From: Certhia americana
Taxonomy: Eukaryota; Chordata; Aves; Passeriformes; Certhiidae
DNA: 64,000 nt
Reading direction: 5' to 3'
NCBI GenBank assembly: GCA_018697195.1
Contig: CM031857.1
Span: forward strand, 56,846,491 to 56,910,490
In this document: positions 26,801-41,800 of the stretch, one piece after another
How positions within the stretch are numbered: position 1 is the stretch's first letter
Layout: the number at the start of each line of letters is the position of its first letter
The notes under the pieces: model-generated
Databases searched by the model: none
The model's input: only the letters and a program-made list of their open reading frames with translations
Told to the model about the DNA's origin: nothing
Program-made: the position numbers and the translations under genes

Positions 26801-29800
26801 TGTGATACAATTTTTCCTCAAAGGTCCTGTCTTCTATGGATAGTAAGGATAGAACATATACCCTTCTCCCTTCCCTTGCTTCAGGCTTGGCTGAGTAGGA
26901 TTTGAAGTAGCACATGAAATGCCATCCTTTACATCACAGTGTCCACAGTGCTGGGTTGTAAACCATGGTTGTTCAGAAGAGGCTTCACAATCTTCTGTCA
27001 GTGAAAGCAGGAGGAGCAGGAGTAGTACTCCTTGCAGTTAACCCAGTCTAAATAATTCTTGCTCATTGCACAAATGCATGCTAAAAAATATTGTTCTTTC
27101 CTTTTTCATAATTGAGAGATGTTTTGTGTGATTTCATGGAACTGACTTTTTTTTTAATTTAAATGCCTTTTTGTCAAAACCGCTGTTTTTCAGGGAAGGA
27201 ATTGGTGTTAAGATATTTGTCATGCTTAAAAATTAATAAAGGGGGGGAAAGGCTCTGAAATTCATTAAGTGTTGCTCTTCTCTATTTTTTCCCCTGGATT
27301 TCAAATGTCAGTATTTTTTTTTCCAATTGAAACAGCATCATATATTAAGACAATTTTAATGTAGTTAGAAATCTTATATGAACTTGTATAAACCCAAGCA
27401 AAACATGTTGATATTACCTAATTAAAATATTTCACTTGACCCAGGCAAAACATGGTGTGACTTATCAGATCACACTCATTGTTGTGTGCTTCCTGCTAAA
27501 ATAAGAAACCTATTTGTATTAGATACCTTCATCCGGTAGATATAATTATAGAATGATTTCTTTCTCAGTCTTTGGATCTTTCTTTAAATATGTGGTTGCT
27601 TGCTTTGTGGTTCTGTTTGTTTGTTTGTTTGTTTTAAATTTTGCTGTGTTTGTTTGATGTCTGCCTTCCCTAGCATTGAATAATTTCTGTAAATCGTTGC
27701 TGAATCATGTCCAGTTTTTAGCATTTGTTTTAACATGTGGACAACAGCAAAGGACACAGTGTTCCAGTAATGGCCCGCCCAGAAGGCGTGTGCAGAGGTG
27801 ATACAATCTCCGTACTCCTGCCCAGTGTTGTCTTGTTTAGATGTCTAAGAATCCTGCCAGACTTTCTTGCCAGAGCATTACATGTGGAGCTCATGTTCAG
27901 TTTGTGAAAAGAAGATGAGTTTTTAGCACATTGATCTTTTCACAGTAGCTAACCTGCTTTTTATTGCTGGTATTAATGTTAGGGTTTATATTGCACATAA
28001 AATTCAGTTCACAGCACATTTTTCTTTCTGTTGCTTATCAAGTGATATTTTAAGGCTAATCTTTTGATGACATAATAATTCCCATGACAGTGACTTACTG
28101 CAAAAAATACAGAATTACAACCTTGCCTATTAAAGTGCATGCATTGCTGTAGAAAGCACAAAGTATCTATGAATCAGGAGAAAAGCTGAAATAACTCCTT
28201 TTGGATTACGTTTTTCTCCTGACTTTTCTCTCTAAATCACTTACATGGATTAAATAATTAAGCTACCCTGTATTTTTTGACAGGCACAGTCACTGGCCTC
28301 GTTTTTATCTACTCGACAACTGTTGCGAATTTGTCGTCGACTGTCACAACATCCAGATGAAAGCCTTTATGATGCTGTTAATAAAGCCTGCCTTTCCAGG
28401 TAGAACTGCTAGTTTTGGTGGAAGTTCAAGAACTTCTTGGTCAGTTGCTAACATGCAAGATAGCTTTTAATGTGTTTTAGTAAATAATGCAATTGCTGTC
28501 TTGCTCCTTGAAGTTGGTCATTTCTTTGAAAATATTTCTGTGGTGTTCTCAAACCTGGAAGAACAAGTTGGGTTACCATTATCAGCATTGATGCACTGTC
28601 TAAAAACACTCAGAACAGAGCCATACTTATGTTTCATGGACACTAGGTTTTAGTTCTAAAAGCTGTATTTAGAAAAGTTACGAGGGGTTTGTTTACTTTG
28701 GGATTTTGATTGTGGGTTTTGGTTTGAGCTTTTGTGTTTGGGGATTTTTTGGGGGTTTTGCCCCTTTTCAAAAGAAAGCAAGTTGTTATTATCGAAAGGT
28801 TTGGAAAACTGAAGGGGTCTGGTTCTAGACACCTCAGTGCTTACTCTTTTCTCTCTAGAACCTGAGATCCAAGTGAATTGAGTAATAAGAAACAGTATTT
28901 CCAAAAAACAATTGTTTCTGTTGTGACTCTTGCTTGCAGTGGAATGAGGACATTACATGCCTCCAGTTCTAAACCAGCCTTTATTACAACCCTACTGTAA
29001 TATTTGGTAACACTGAAGTCTTTTTAAAAGAGTGTGCCAGCACAAGTGTAGTTCATTGCCTATGAAAGAAGCTCAGTTCATCTCATTGGGGATAGGTGAA
29101 ATATGGAAGGCTTTTTTTGAAAGGAATAGACATTCATGGTTTAGAGGTGCAAGTGAATGCTTATTTTAGATTTTTAGATTACGTATTACGTTAGATTTAG
29201 GTTTTTGAATTACAGGAAATACTGAAAACTTTAAAAAGAAAAATCCTTAAAATACAACCTCCCTATTATTCTCCTTCTTTTAGATTTTTACCAAACCTTG
29301 CCAGATCAGCTTTACATAAAAATCTACAGGATTCTGGTATTGAAACAAGTCCAGATGACACAGTGAAACTAGAGGGAAAAGATTACACATGTAAGCTTCT
29401 ATAATTATTTTTTTTTTCTGCTCTGCATGAATGTTATTCCGTTTTCTGGACTTATAGAGGTGTATTAGTTATCCTCAAAATTAAATGTCATTTGCTTCAG
29501 TTATGTCTCTGACTTTGTTCTATCAGAATGTATTGCTGCTCTCAGTATGTTGTATTGTCTGCTGAATTCCATGCTCATGGAATTCTGTTTTCCATCATGT
29601 TTAAATGTATAAGATGTTTCAGGCTTTTAGTACTGCTTTTTAAGTTCTTTTCATCACTGATAGCTGGTCCTCTGTACAGTTACAGCCTTAGTTTTATCTT
29701 AACATTCCTCATTGTTTTTTCACCATTGCTTCTTTCTCTCCTCTGTTAAAATCACTTTTTTTTTTTTTTTCTTATATTCTTGTAAAAGTTTTGTGCTATC

Positions 29801-32800
29801 ATTTTCTTTCATTCTGGCACACGCTTCTTTGTTATTCTCTTTATTCTCTTTAAATTGCTGTAGTAGTTGCATGTCACCTTTATAGATCAGGTCTTTGTTT
29901 CTTTGGCTAATACAACTTGTACTCATTTGCAGTAGCCTTCAGGGTTATGCATATATTTCTGCTTCTGCCATTTTTCTCACTTCTACTTGCTCATTCCTGT
30001 ATGACCCCGTTGATGATAGTTGTAGATCTTTTCATATCCTCTGTCAGGCAGCACACTGTGAACAATTTGCCATTTTCCAATCACTGTTTTTTCTTTTCTC
30101 TGCCTCACCTGTGTTACCTCTGCTCTTGTTCTTCTGTGCATTTGTTCCCAGTTTTGTAATGTATTAGATTTCTTATTTTTGCTGTTAAAATTTTGCAGTG
30201 GTAAACACATCTTTGGCTTTAATTCATATGGATTCTATTTTTATGAATTTATTAATGTGTGTGTGTATGTAGAAGTACATATGTAGATATTGATGTATTA
30301 ATGGTTATATCGTTTCTATTATATGCAGTATAATGTGTATATAACGGTATACAAATATATGTGCAGCCATACATACACACATATATATCTGAAACCATAT
30401 ATGTACTATTATATCTCTTATTCACATTTTATAAATGTGAATAATAGCTGTATAAATATATAGCTATTAGCTGTAATAATAGCTGTATAAAACTATGTAT
30501 ACAAAATAATTTGAACTCTAGCCAGTTGTGCCTGCTTACTTTTTTTTTACTCTAGATACATCCCTTGAATTTTCTGTGTTTCTCTGTTTCATGCCATAAA
30601 GGCAAACAGGCAAACAGCTAAAAACATCTGTCTAGAAATAAAGGTATTTTCAGTTTTATACCATGCCCCATTAAGAAATTAGTAAAAAAAAAAAAAATTA
30701 TTGCATATATTAATGTTTACACTTATTTGTTATTTTCCTACATATTGAATTTATAGTTCTTTTGGTCTAAGAAATTTTCTTAATGTATTTTTTCTCTCAG
30801 AATGATTTCTCTCAGAGTTGAGGGATATTTCAACTATGCAGTGCTGAAAGGGAAAGTGGCTCTGTACTGATGGGTGGGTGTTGGCTCCCCCTCCGAGCTG
30901 AGCACCCACACAGCGTCTTGTTACCTCACCTCTGCACCTCACTCCACAGTGGAGTGATAGGACAACAGCAGAAGAATGGAAGTGTGAAATCTTGTGGAAT
31001 GAGGAAATGTAACCTCATATTGGTGATGTTCCAGTAATATAAATGCGAGTGTGAAATTAGACCAAGGCAGTAGTCTCAGCTTCTGGTGTTTCTTACGGTC
31101 CTTTTCCTGAAAGATCACCTTTTCAGCTTTTATTGTAATACACTTCTTTACACTTCTTTGAGTTTTAAAGAGAACTCAAATTCATGGTAATGCAACTTTT
31201 TGTAAATTGATACTCTTCCAAGTGTTCTTTCTTTAGACAGAAATTATTTACTGCAAACCACAGCCTTGTTAAAATCTGTAAATCGTTACTTGTGAATGTT
31301 GTGTATTGATTGCATTGTCTGCTTAGAAGATGTTGTAAGAAATACGTTTGCTTGTTTTGAAAAATGACTAGGTGAAATAAAAGATGGGATTCTGAAGATA
31401 GGGTCTGTGACCATGCCAATATATAACTCAGCTGAGAAAATGAAGGTGCCAGATGTTTTGTTTTATGAAAATACACAAGTAAGTACAAATCTCTGATTTC
31501 TGAGTTATGAAAGTTTGTTAAATGTGTACTAATGGGTATGCTCATATGTGTTGTAAATAATGTTCTAAGTAAATTTTAAGGATATATTTCTGAAGTAGTT
31601 TCTTTAGTCTTAAATTTTTCTCATAGCATTTGGTGGTAATTTCAGACATGTCTTCATCCCTGTATGAAGAGATTATAACAATTCTGTTGAACATTTTACT
31701 TATGTTTACTGCTGCTGGACTGATCCACCCTTAGGACTGGATTATAGACTGCATCCTGAGACAGTTTTACAGGCCTGATGCATAAAGTTGTACCTCCCTG
31801 GGGTGGGTTGACTTTGGCTGAACTCCAGGTGCCCACCAAGCCACTCTATCATTCCCCCTTCCCAGCTGGACAGGGAAGAAAAAATAAGCTGCAAAACAAC
31901 ATAGGTCAAGATAAGACAGTTTATTAAGCAAAAGCAAATGTTTACATGGGGACAATCAAAAAGAAAAATCAACAATTTAATTCTCTGCTTCCCATCAGCA
32001 AGTGATGTTCAGCCACTTCCTGGGAAGCTGTGGGTTTCAGCACATGTGGTGGTAGCTTGGGAAGGCAAACATTGTAAATAACAAATGCCCCCACTCCTAC
32101 TCCTTTTCTTAGCTTTTGTATCTGAGCTGATGTCATATAGTATGGAATACAAATGTGGTTATTTTGGGCCAGCTTGCCTAGATATTTCCCCTCACAGGAT
32201 CTTTCCCACACCAGACTACTGATGGGGGGAAAGTGCTGGGGCGACAGTGCTGATGCTGTGCCAGCCCTGCTCAGCAGGAGCCAAAGGTGTGTTATCAACA
32301 CCTTTCCAGCTACCAGTGCAAGGCTCAGCACTGTGAGGGCTGCTAGGGGAAAATGAACTCACAGAATCATAGAATATGGTGAATTGGAAAGGACTCAAAA
32401 AGATGATTCAGTCCAGCTCCTGATCCTTGGCAGGACCATTCCCAGAATAACATCATATATCAGAGAGCACTGGCCAAACACTTCGTGAACTCTGTCAGGA
32501 TGGTGCTGAGACCACTTCTCTGCAAAGCCTGTTCCAGTGCCAACTGCCCTCTGGGTGAAGAACCTTTTCCTGTCTAAACCTCCCCTGACACAGCTTCAGG
32601 CCATTTCCTGGGATCCTTTCACTGGTCACCACAGAGAAGAGATCAGTGCCTGCCCCTCCTCTTCCCCTCATGAGGAAGTTGTAACTGCAATGAGCTCTCC
32701 CCTCAGTCTCTTCCAGGCTGAACAGACCAAGGGACCTCAGCTGCTCCTCACACAGCTTCCCCTCAAGGCCCTTCACCATCCTCATGGCCCTCCTTTGGAC

Positions 32801-35800
32801 ACTCCCTAACAGTTTAATGTCTTTCTTATATTATGGCACCCAAACCAGCCCCCAGCACCCCTAGCACGCAAGCTGAGGCTGCCCCAGCTCAGAGCAGAGT
32901 GGGACAATCCCCTCCATTTCCCAGGAGGCTGTGACCAATGACTGCCTGATGTCCCCCAGGACAGGGCTGGCCCTCCTGGCTGCCAGGGCACTGCTGGCTC
33001 ATGTTCCACTTGCCATCGCCCAGGACCCCCAGGTGCCTTTCCATGGCACTGCTCTCCAGCCTCTCATTCCTCAGTCTGTCTCTACATCCAGGGTTATCCC
33101 ATTCCAGGTGCAGAATCTGGCACTTGCCCTTGTTGAATATCCCATGGTTGATGATTGCCCAACACTCCGATTTGTCCGGGTGTCTCTGCAGGGCCTCCCT
33201 GCCCTCAAGGGAGTCAACAACTCCTTCCAGTTTTGTATCATCTGTGTACTTGCTGTTTACCCTTCCCATTCTCTAGTGTCCCTTCCAACTGATTTATGAA
33301 GATGATGAAGAGCACAGGGCATTAGTTGTAGACCTGTGGAAGTCCGCAAGTGACTGATATCCCCCCCATTCAATATAATCATTTTTGCCCAGCCTGTGAA
33401 CCTGCACCATCTCAGCTTGACCCAATACATTCCTTTACATTGAAATTAATATTGCATGTTTGAAAAGCAAGGAGAATACTACTTAGTAAATTAGTTATAA
33501 GAGTTATTAATTATTTTTTTTAAACAGTTTAGCTTATTAATTAGACATTAGTGTCAGTTCATAATAATAGTAAAGAGTGGTTAGTGAATACAAGAGAAAG
33601 GAAGGGTTTTGTGGCTGTGGGATTTTTGGTTTCTCTTTCTCTAGTACCCCATTTGTAGAGCAGCTTTCTTCTCTATCTAGCATGGAAGCCTCAAAACTCA
33701 GACGAAAGTATCCATAGGAGGAGATTTACTCTCTTGGCTACATTTAGAATATTTTGCTACTGAAAGCAACACAGATAGCATGATCTTGTGAAATACTTTG
33801 CTTTTAGGGGCCTGGTATGGGTTTCCATGCTTTCCTTTCCTAGTCTTTTTTGTACCTCACTTAGAATTTTTCCCCAGAAAGACTATGCTACATGGATATC
33901 ACCTATTAAAGGTGATGACAAGCCATGCAAGGGGAACAGGTGACAGACTTCTTCCCTACTAACATTTCATGTGAGATTTTGTTCTGTATTGTTATTTTGA
34001 TAAAACACATAATTTTCGTCTGATGGAAATGAAATACTGAGTTCTCTTAGCACTTAACACCTGCATTGCTTTTTCCACTTTATTGCTTATAGCTTCAGAA
34101 TACTGTAGACAAAACTGTTCAGGTTTTATTCAGGGTACCTCTATTAAGACTGCTGCAGAGAATGATCTGTTCCATATCTCTCCTTGAACAGCTAAGCCTG
34201 CTAAATGCTGAAGGAAACAGCAACCAAATACCAGACAGGATAGGTGTTCCAATTTCTAAATGATTTCTGCTCTTATTTTCTGTATTGCTACTTTATAGCT
34301 AGGTCATTCAAGTGCTGTAATGATCATTTAACAAAACCTGCTGGAGAACAAATTTGATTTGAGTTTTGTGCAGTGCTTCATTACCTAAACGCTGCAGAAA
34401 TAAACTGAAAATAGAGAAAAAGATATGTCCTCAGCCCTTCGCAGTGCTGCACAGTCTAATGAAACACATTGATTTTTGCCTATGTATGTTTGGTCTTGAA
34501 ACAATTCACATTGCAGTGAAATTTAATGTTGCCATGCAACGTTGCTGTTGTCCACAGCAAGTGGCACAGGGATGGAAATAATTTTTTAGGTAATATGACA
34601 AATGTCATTTTCAGGCCAGGCATTGGGGAACATGGATTGATAAAGGTGACATCCTATGGATGTGTCTAGTTACAAGTCCTTTGCATAAATAGCTAATATT
34701 AAATGTCTGCATGCATCATAATACAATGCTAATTTAAGTCCTGGTGCAAAAAAAGGGCCAAAAGAAGAGGTATCAATACACAGTATTTCTTGTGGGTAAG
34801 CTGCTTTGCAGGGAAACAATAATGTATGCGTATTTGTTCAATTTAGGATAAAAATAGTCGTCAAAATGATATATTTGTGCCTTAGCTATAAAATTTAAAA
34901 ATGTAATCAGTCTGTGTGGTGAACTGACTTCCTAGAATTTCTCCTGTATCTGGTCAAATTTATTCTCCTCAGTTATAAAATTGTAGTGTATACACATGCC
35001 AAAAAAAAAGAAAAATTTGCCTTGAAGTGCTCTCCTTAAATTGTGCAGTGAGTATTCAGTAGTCTTTTGAAATGCCTGGTTGGGATTTTATGGTATTAAG
35101 CTGTGTTTGAAATAGTTTCTTTCCCCACCCCCAGCCTGCGTTCTAGAGAGGTTTTGAAATTTAAAATATCCTTCACACAGAAACTGAAGGTTTCTATGCT
35201 CAGAGATGAGAAGCGAGCTGCTGATTTTTAATTTCTATTTTAATCAAGTAGTAGAGATGAGATGATAAAGTGTTTATTTAAAGACAATCATTTATTTCTC
35301 TAAGTCGGATGACTGACCTACTTACAGATGACCTATTTTTACTAGATACAGTGGAGAAATATACACGACTTTATTGCGAGTAAAGTAGTCTACATTGCCA
35401 CATTATCCTGAAATCCTTTCTATCCTTTTAAACAAATAAGTTGTGAGAAGCGAGATGAGGTTAAATGATGTGCAGTGTGTTACCTTTTATGATACTGGAT
35501 ATATGTAAAAGTATACCTCCAGCATTTTGGCTTCAGTTAAGCACATATGAACTCATAATAAAAATTGAATAGTTAGGCACACATTGTAAGACACATATAA
35601 ACACTTTCAGACTTGAGCATGCATTTTTCAATCTTTGTTTTCCTTGAAAATAAAGTTTGATTAGAACAGAAAAATATATTTGTTATTAAGTTAGACCTGG
35701 TGTTTAATGTTTAATAAAATATATGTGTACAATTAACATGCATCTTTTATTCTCTCTGTTTGGTTTCTGTAATGTTTTACTAGCAATATCCTTATTGCTG

Positions 35801-38800
35801 GAAAATTGGCACAAACTAAAAGGAAGTTCTTACACTCTATGCATTCAACTAGGCTAAAAGAAAACATACAAGGAATTATTACAGAGAATTAAAAGTGTTT
35901 AGTGAAATCAGGTGCCCACAATGAGTTTGAGCAGAGGATGTAAATACTTCATTGTTCTAGTCACTGGGTGTATTGCCTCTGCTATTATTGGTTGAGAGGC
36001 TCTTGCTATGAAATAAGTAGCTGTAAGTATAAAGTTCCAAAATATTTGGCCCCAAATCCTTGAAGTTAGGTTCCTATTGTACCACTGTCACTAGTGAAAG
36101 CTTAAACTTGAGAGCATAAAATCACGTGAAAATTGTGGATTTTTTTCTCCAGCATTTGATGGTAATGGAAGATATGCTCAAGGACTTTCTGCTGGGAGAA
36201 CATCTGCTTTTAGTTGGCAACCAGGTGAGTTAAATATTTCTTGCAATGCATGGAATAAACTTGTTATTCAATAATTAAATTAAATATCTGTTTTTCTACT
36301 TTGTAATTTTGTTCATCTCTACTACTGTAGCGGTATTTGGCCCATTTTTCAATTCCTTATTTAACAGTGTCCAGGGGTTTTATGGGCATATATTTTTGGA
36401 AATGTAAATTCTGTCAATGTGTTTTATATGTCTGTCAGCTAAAAGTCAAGGCATTAATCACAGAATATATTCTGAGTACAAAGGTTATCGAAGTACAATT
36501 CCTGGTCCTGCAAAGTACCATCTTCAGGAATCACATGCTGTGCCTGCAAGTGTTGACCAGATGCTTTTTGAACTCTGTCAGGCCTGACCACTCCCCTGGG
36601 GACTCTTTTCAAGTGCCCAAACACCCTCTGGGTGAAAAACCTTTCTCTGGTATCCAATCTAAACATGTCAGGACATAGTAATAGGTATATGTTACATCAT
36701 AATCATTAAAATCTTCAGTTACTGGCTTTGGTTGTCCTTCTTGACTATGTATCAAACAACTCCTTTAAAAGCTCTAGTGGTGGGTAAGAGGTGTACACTT
36801 CAGTATTACCTAAATCTTATTAATAGCTAAATATTAGTTTTCTCTAAAAGAGTAACAGATTTGTATAGGTCTTTGGCTAGTATCTTTGCTGATCAATACT
36901 TTATGGGTGAGGTTGGTTTTCCCACCAAAAAGTAATCCCCCTTTAATTTAGCTGTCCCTTAGCAAGGATACAATAATTTTTTAGCAGATGTTTCTCTTTT
37001 TGTTTTACAATAGTCTTTAGAAAATGTCTAACACAAAGCACTATCGAACTAACGTGGCAATGAATATAAAATGCTAATTATTATTAATGTGCGTATATTG
37101 AAGTAGAGTTTCACCTGTTTTGCACCCTTGTTATCAACTTGAATTTGCAAAGATGGTGTATTTGAAACCTCTGTAGAATTTTGATAGGTAATGCCAGCTT
37201 CTCCAAGAGGTTAAATCTCTTCATAAATAGAAATTTATCTATGTCATAAATTAAACAAGATCTATTTATTCTATTTCATAAACTATGCTGTCTATGCCTG
37301 CTTCCAAGCTGGTATTGAATATGTTATGTACAACAGATTGCCTGCAACACCTGTTGTCAAGGAATAGCAGTGGACTGAACCACAGGAAAATTAACAGGGA
37401 CAGAGTCCTTAATGACAACTTTTGCAGTCCCTCAATGCCAAAGCAAGAGTAGCAGGTCTGGGTACAGCAGCACGGTCACTCAGGTGCTCAGTGGTTGCCA
37501 GACAGGTCCATGGTGAACGAGGCAAGTCTGAGATCAAGTTGCGAAGTCAAGTCAGCAGGTCCAGGCAAGATACAGCACCAAGCACATCACAGCCACAGTA
37601 CAGGTTAGAAAGGAGCCAAAAGAAAGGGCTTGAGTGTAAATGGAGCTCTCAGGATATGGGGGACAAATGGAACCCTGTCAAGGCAGGAAAACCATGTAAG
37701 AGCTGACTGTCAATACCAACAAGTAAAATCCTGGGCATGGGGAAAGAGCTTGTGTAGACCAGTGGTAAAATCTGAGCTCTGACACATGGCTCATTTGACA
37801 GAAAAGTTTTAAAGACTATGCAAGTGCAGTTATTAGGATATAAAGTATTTTTCCAGCAGTTATATTTTCATCCCTAATAATTTAATGCATGTCATATTTT
37901 CTCCCATCTTTTGAGTCTCTAATTGAAGACAGCATTAAAAGGTTTGACTGGATTGAAGTCTTGGACCATGTTGCTTTGATTCCAGACATCAGCTCAGTTG
38001 TACCATTAAGTCAGAAAATTAGTTGATTTGCTGTGCTTTCTCTTTGGCAAATCAGCAACACAGTTGTTTTGTTTTTTTTTTTAATTGCTAACATACTTAT
38101 GAGTACTTCTAGGTTTACTCGTTACGAATTTGTTCCACAGTTTTTATGTATGACTAAGAAAAGGCCAACAGGTCTTTCCCTTTTGAAATACTGTTTTTAA
38201 GTTTGAAGTGCTTTATTTGCCATTCTGCAGTCTTTCAGAACCACAGCAATCATTCTTCATTTCACAGGAATGATCACTAACCATTTAGAAATTCCTTGGC
38301 TAATTCCTTAAATATTTTACTTTTGTGTATAAATTTGTGCAGCTTGCGATGAATCATGTTCAAGTACTTTAAAAGCCACCATACTACATCAATTGTGCTT
38401 TCGTGCAGTATGTGCAGATACCTCATTGAAGATATTAGACTATTCATCCATTTTTTGTAAAGAAAAATATTTTTAAATAGGATTCTTTTTTATTTTCTGT
38501 TCAGTTACTTCTATCAGTTCAGTAGTGATTCCCTGATACATACATCAGTATATACCTGAGTTTCCCATTTAGAAGAAATAGATGATGATTATAAGGAGAT
38601 ACAAAGTACTGTTTTGAATTCCTTTCTGTTAAACTTCTTGTTAATGAATGAGTCAGTCATGGAAATTCAGTGTAATAACTGAAAATTCAAATTCTCTGAA
38701 CCTCGGTATTTCAAAACATAGGACTAACAACCCTTTGAATGTTTATGTCATTTCCTATATTTAGTTGAATTGGCCTTATCTTAGGACATAATTTGGTCTT

Positions 38801-41800
38801 TCAAAATGATGACTGTGTGAGTGAGATATCCACACAGAGATATGGAGATATCCATTCAACTGTGTTTTAACATGCAAGCTTGACCTGTAATCTTTGTTTT
38901 AGTGTGGATTTGGTTTTGGTTGATTGCCTAAATGTGGTTTTCCACTTTTGCCTCTTTTCTTTGCACAACACAAAATTCTTGTTAGCTTAAGGCCTTTGTC
39001 TTTTCAAAGTCTGTAAATGTGGTTTCTTCTATAAATATAAGAGCTGACTGATGAGAGGCCTGTTGCCAAGATTGTTTCAAGATACTGAGTCTGACGATTA
39101 CTATCAGTAAATTATAATTAGATTATCTTGGTAGATGTTAGGGACTGACTTTCTTAATGAAACTGAGAAGAGTTTGAAGACAAATGTTAAATGCCAACAG
39201 ATATTTTTAGAACTACTCGGCTTCTGAAGTAAACTACACTTCATTCATGTTTGTTGCCTGGGGCTTACATGGCCCAGGATATCACAGCATAAATGTTTTA
39301 CATAAAATATAAATATTTTTTTACAGTGGTTGATGATTTACTTTGGTTGTTAACTGGAATGTGTTTCCATTTTGTATACAAACAAACAGATTTCTTTGAG
39401 TTCAGTGGATAGAAATGGATTTTCAGCTATGAAATGGCTTTCAAGTAAAGGACATGCCAGTGCCTTAAATATGGGTTCTGGTATTGCTTCCTGAGTGGGC
39501 CTGTAGTCTAAGTGTGAATGAGACCATCTATGACCATCTTTATTTTTTTAAAGCATCTGCAAAGCAGCTTCTTCTTTGGCTGAAAGTAAGAAGCTGCATA
39601 TTACTCTCACACCAGTGCAAGAACAGCTGTGTTCTTCTTGGAAAGAACAGCAAGAGCCCCCACTTCAAATGTTGCAGTGACTGTTTACATACTCATTAAA
39701 TACAGGTCTTGCAGTGGCTTTTGAGCTTCATGAGACAGACTGGAGTAGTGATTCTTACTTCCTAGGAAAATGTTTAGGCTGTGTTTTTGTGATATTTTTC
39801 CTGATGTGCAGTTCATGGATTGGCCACTACTTGCTATCTTTTACTGTCTCCTTGGACTTTCTTCGACAAATGTAAGAGAAACTATGTTAATAAATAAAAT
39901 TTGTTTATGTGGAAAACCTTGGAAAATAGCATTGGCTGAAATGATTTTATTTTATCTCACAATTTAAAATATAACATTTCCCAAATTGTTGCATTTGGAG
40001 GTTACGTCAAGAGATATGTTGGATGCTTTTACCTTTATTAGTGACAGACAAGGTCTTGGCAATCATTGGCTGTCTTTAAAGATCCCAAACATAATATTTA
40101 GAGTTACATAGGATCTGTGGCTTTCTGGATAGAGAAGGCTCACAACTCTCTCACTTCTGAATTGTTTTATTGCCATGAAATTCTAAAACACCCAACAGCA
40201 TGTCAAGCAAAATTGAAGTTATTTTATTTGGCATCACTCTGTTGCCGTGATTTATTGAGTGAGCTGTTCAGAAGTAGAATGAAGAATTCTGTGAAGATGC
40301 TGAATGTTGTAAATCATCTGAAGGAAACTGGCAGCACTTGTTAAAAGTATTGATGTGAACCCACAGTAAGTAAACTATCAGAAATACATGGATTATGAGT
40401 ACTATGCCCAGCCTACAAAGTTGATGAGTGGACTGGAGCATCTTTCTTATGAGGAAAGGTTGAGGGAGCAGGGCCTGTTTAGCTTGGTGAAGGGGATCTT
40501 GTCAATGTATACAAATAAGGGTGGATGTCAAGATAACGGGGCCAAATTCTTTCCAGTGGTGCTTAGCGATAGGACAAGGGCAATGGGCACAAACTGAAAT
40601 ACAGGAAGTTCCATCTGAATATCTGGAAAAATGTATTTACTGTGAAAGTGAAAGAGTGTTGGAATATGCTGCTCAGAGAGGCCATGAAGTCTCCTTCCCT
40701 GGAGATTCTCAAAACCCTCCTGAAAGCAATTCTGAGCAACCTGCTGTGTGAACCTGCTTTACCAGAGCAGCTGGACTAGATGATCTCCAGAGGTCCCTTC
40801 CAATCTCAACCATTCTGTCATTAAAAGAACTTAGAAATGTAATGGCATTCTGGAACATTTGTTAATATATTTCCCTGACAGAAGAATGTAATTTCATCCT
40901 TTCCGCTGCTTTTCTTTAACTGGGAGATCAACTTACATGAATTCTTGGGCTCACACTAGGAATTTATTTTATTCTTGAAGAATTTATTAGGACAAATGAT
41001 TGAGTCTTTCTTAAAGATACTTAAATTACATGCTTGATTAGATCTTTTCTTCTAATATAATATTTTTATTCCTAACTCATTGTGAAATTGAAGTAAGTAC
41101 AAACTGAGAGCGTAATAATATCAGTCATCACAAAAGTTGAAATAGCAAATGCTTGGCATTTCAGCTTTTTTAGAAATAAGTCTTGTTTTCCTGTTTAAAC
41201 TTGTTCAAAAATAGTTTCCTCTGCAAGTCAAGAATGTACTATCCTAAACCAATTTTTATTATTATTGTGAGCATGAAGAAACGAAGCTCCAAATGAGCTA
41301 AATTGGGCCAAATGTTATGAAATTTCTTGTCTGGGGAATTAGGTATCACAGTTCTGGAGATCCTGGAAAATATTTCTCTTTGACTTGGTACAGTCAGTGT
41401 GTGCACATATGAGAAGAGGCATGATTCTTAAATGTGTCTCTGCTTACAGTATAGCTTTCTGCCTTTACACGTTAAAGTGAAGAACCAGAACTAAAAAAGA
41501 AACAATTAGTTGATTTTTCTTTGGGCTATTTCTTCTCACAGATTCTTTCCATCAGAAACTATTTGTATGCTCCTCTCTATTGGACCACAGTTGTCTTACC
41601 TCACTGGAAATGCAATGATGGTATTTAGCCTGGCAGGGCTCTGGGTTGAAGGGCTCTGGTTCTACCTAAAGTCAGAAAAGGGTGTAAACTCTTTGCACTC
41701 TGAGCTGTATACAAAGTATTCCATTCACGATTCCTATCAGGGAATTAAGTTGATTCTTACAGTGAAATTTCCTTCTTTTGTTGTCACTATAATTTTTGTG

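Larger units (their letters stand above)
31479..36152 (+). other. VWA8: VWA8 intron 11 (4.7 kb)
   Basis: The intron runs from GTAAGT to TTTTCTCCAG. It is dominated by a nested repeat: an antisense LTR (31800-32355 and 33407-33429) interrupted by an antisense CR1 (32356-33406). From 33430 to 36152 I see AT-rich sequence without a named repeat or gene. Confidence 0.85.

Noticed and set aside
31742..32398. Open frames over 31742-32398 on both strands
   Set aside because: They lie in the antisense LTR and show no gag, pol or env similarity. LTR sequence is non-coding.
32495..33299. Several open frames on both strands of 60-126 codons
   Set aside because: All lie within the antisense CR1. Only the minus-strand frame at 32889-33269 has meaning, as an ORF2 remnant.
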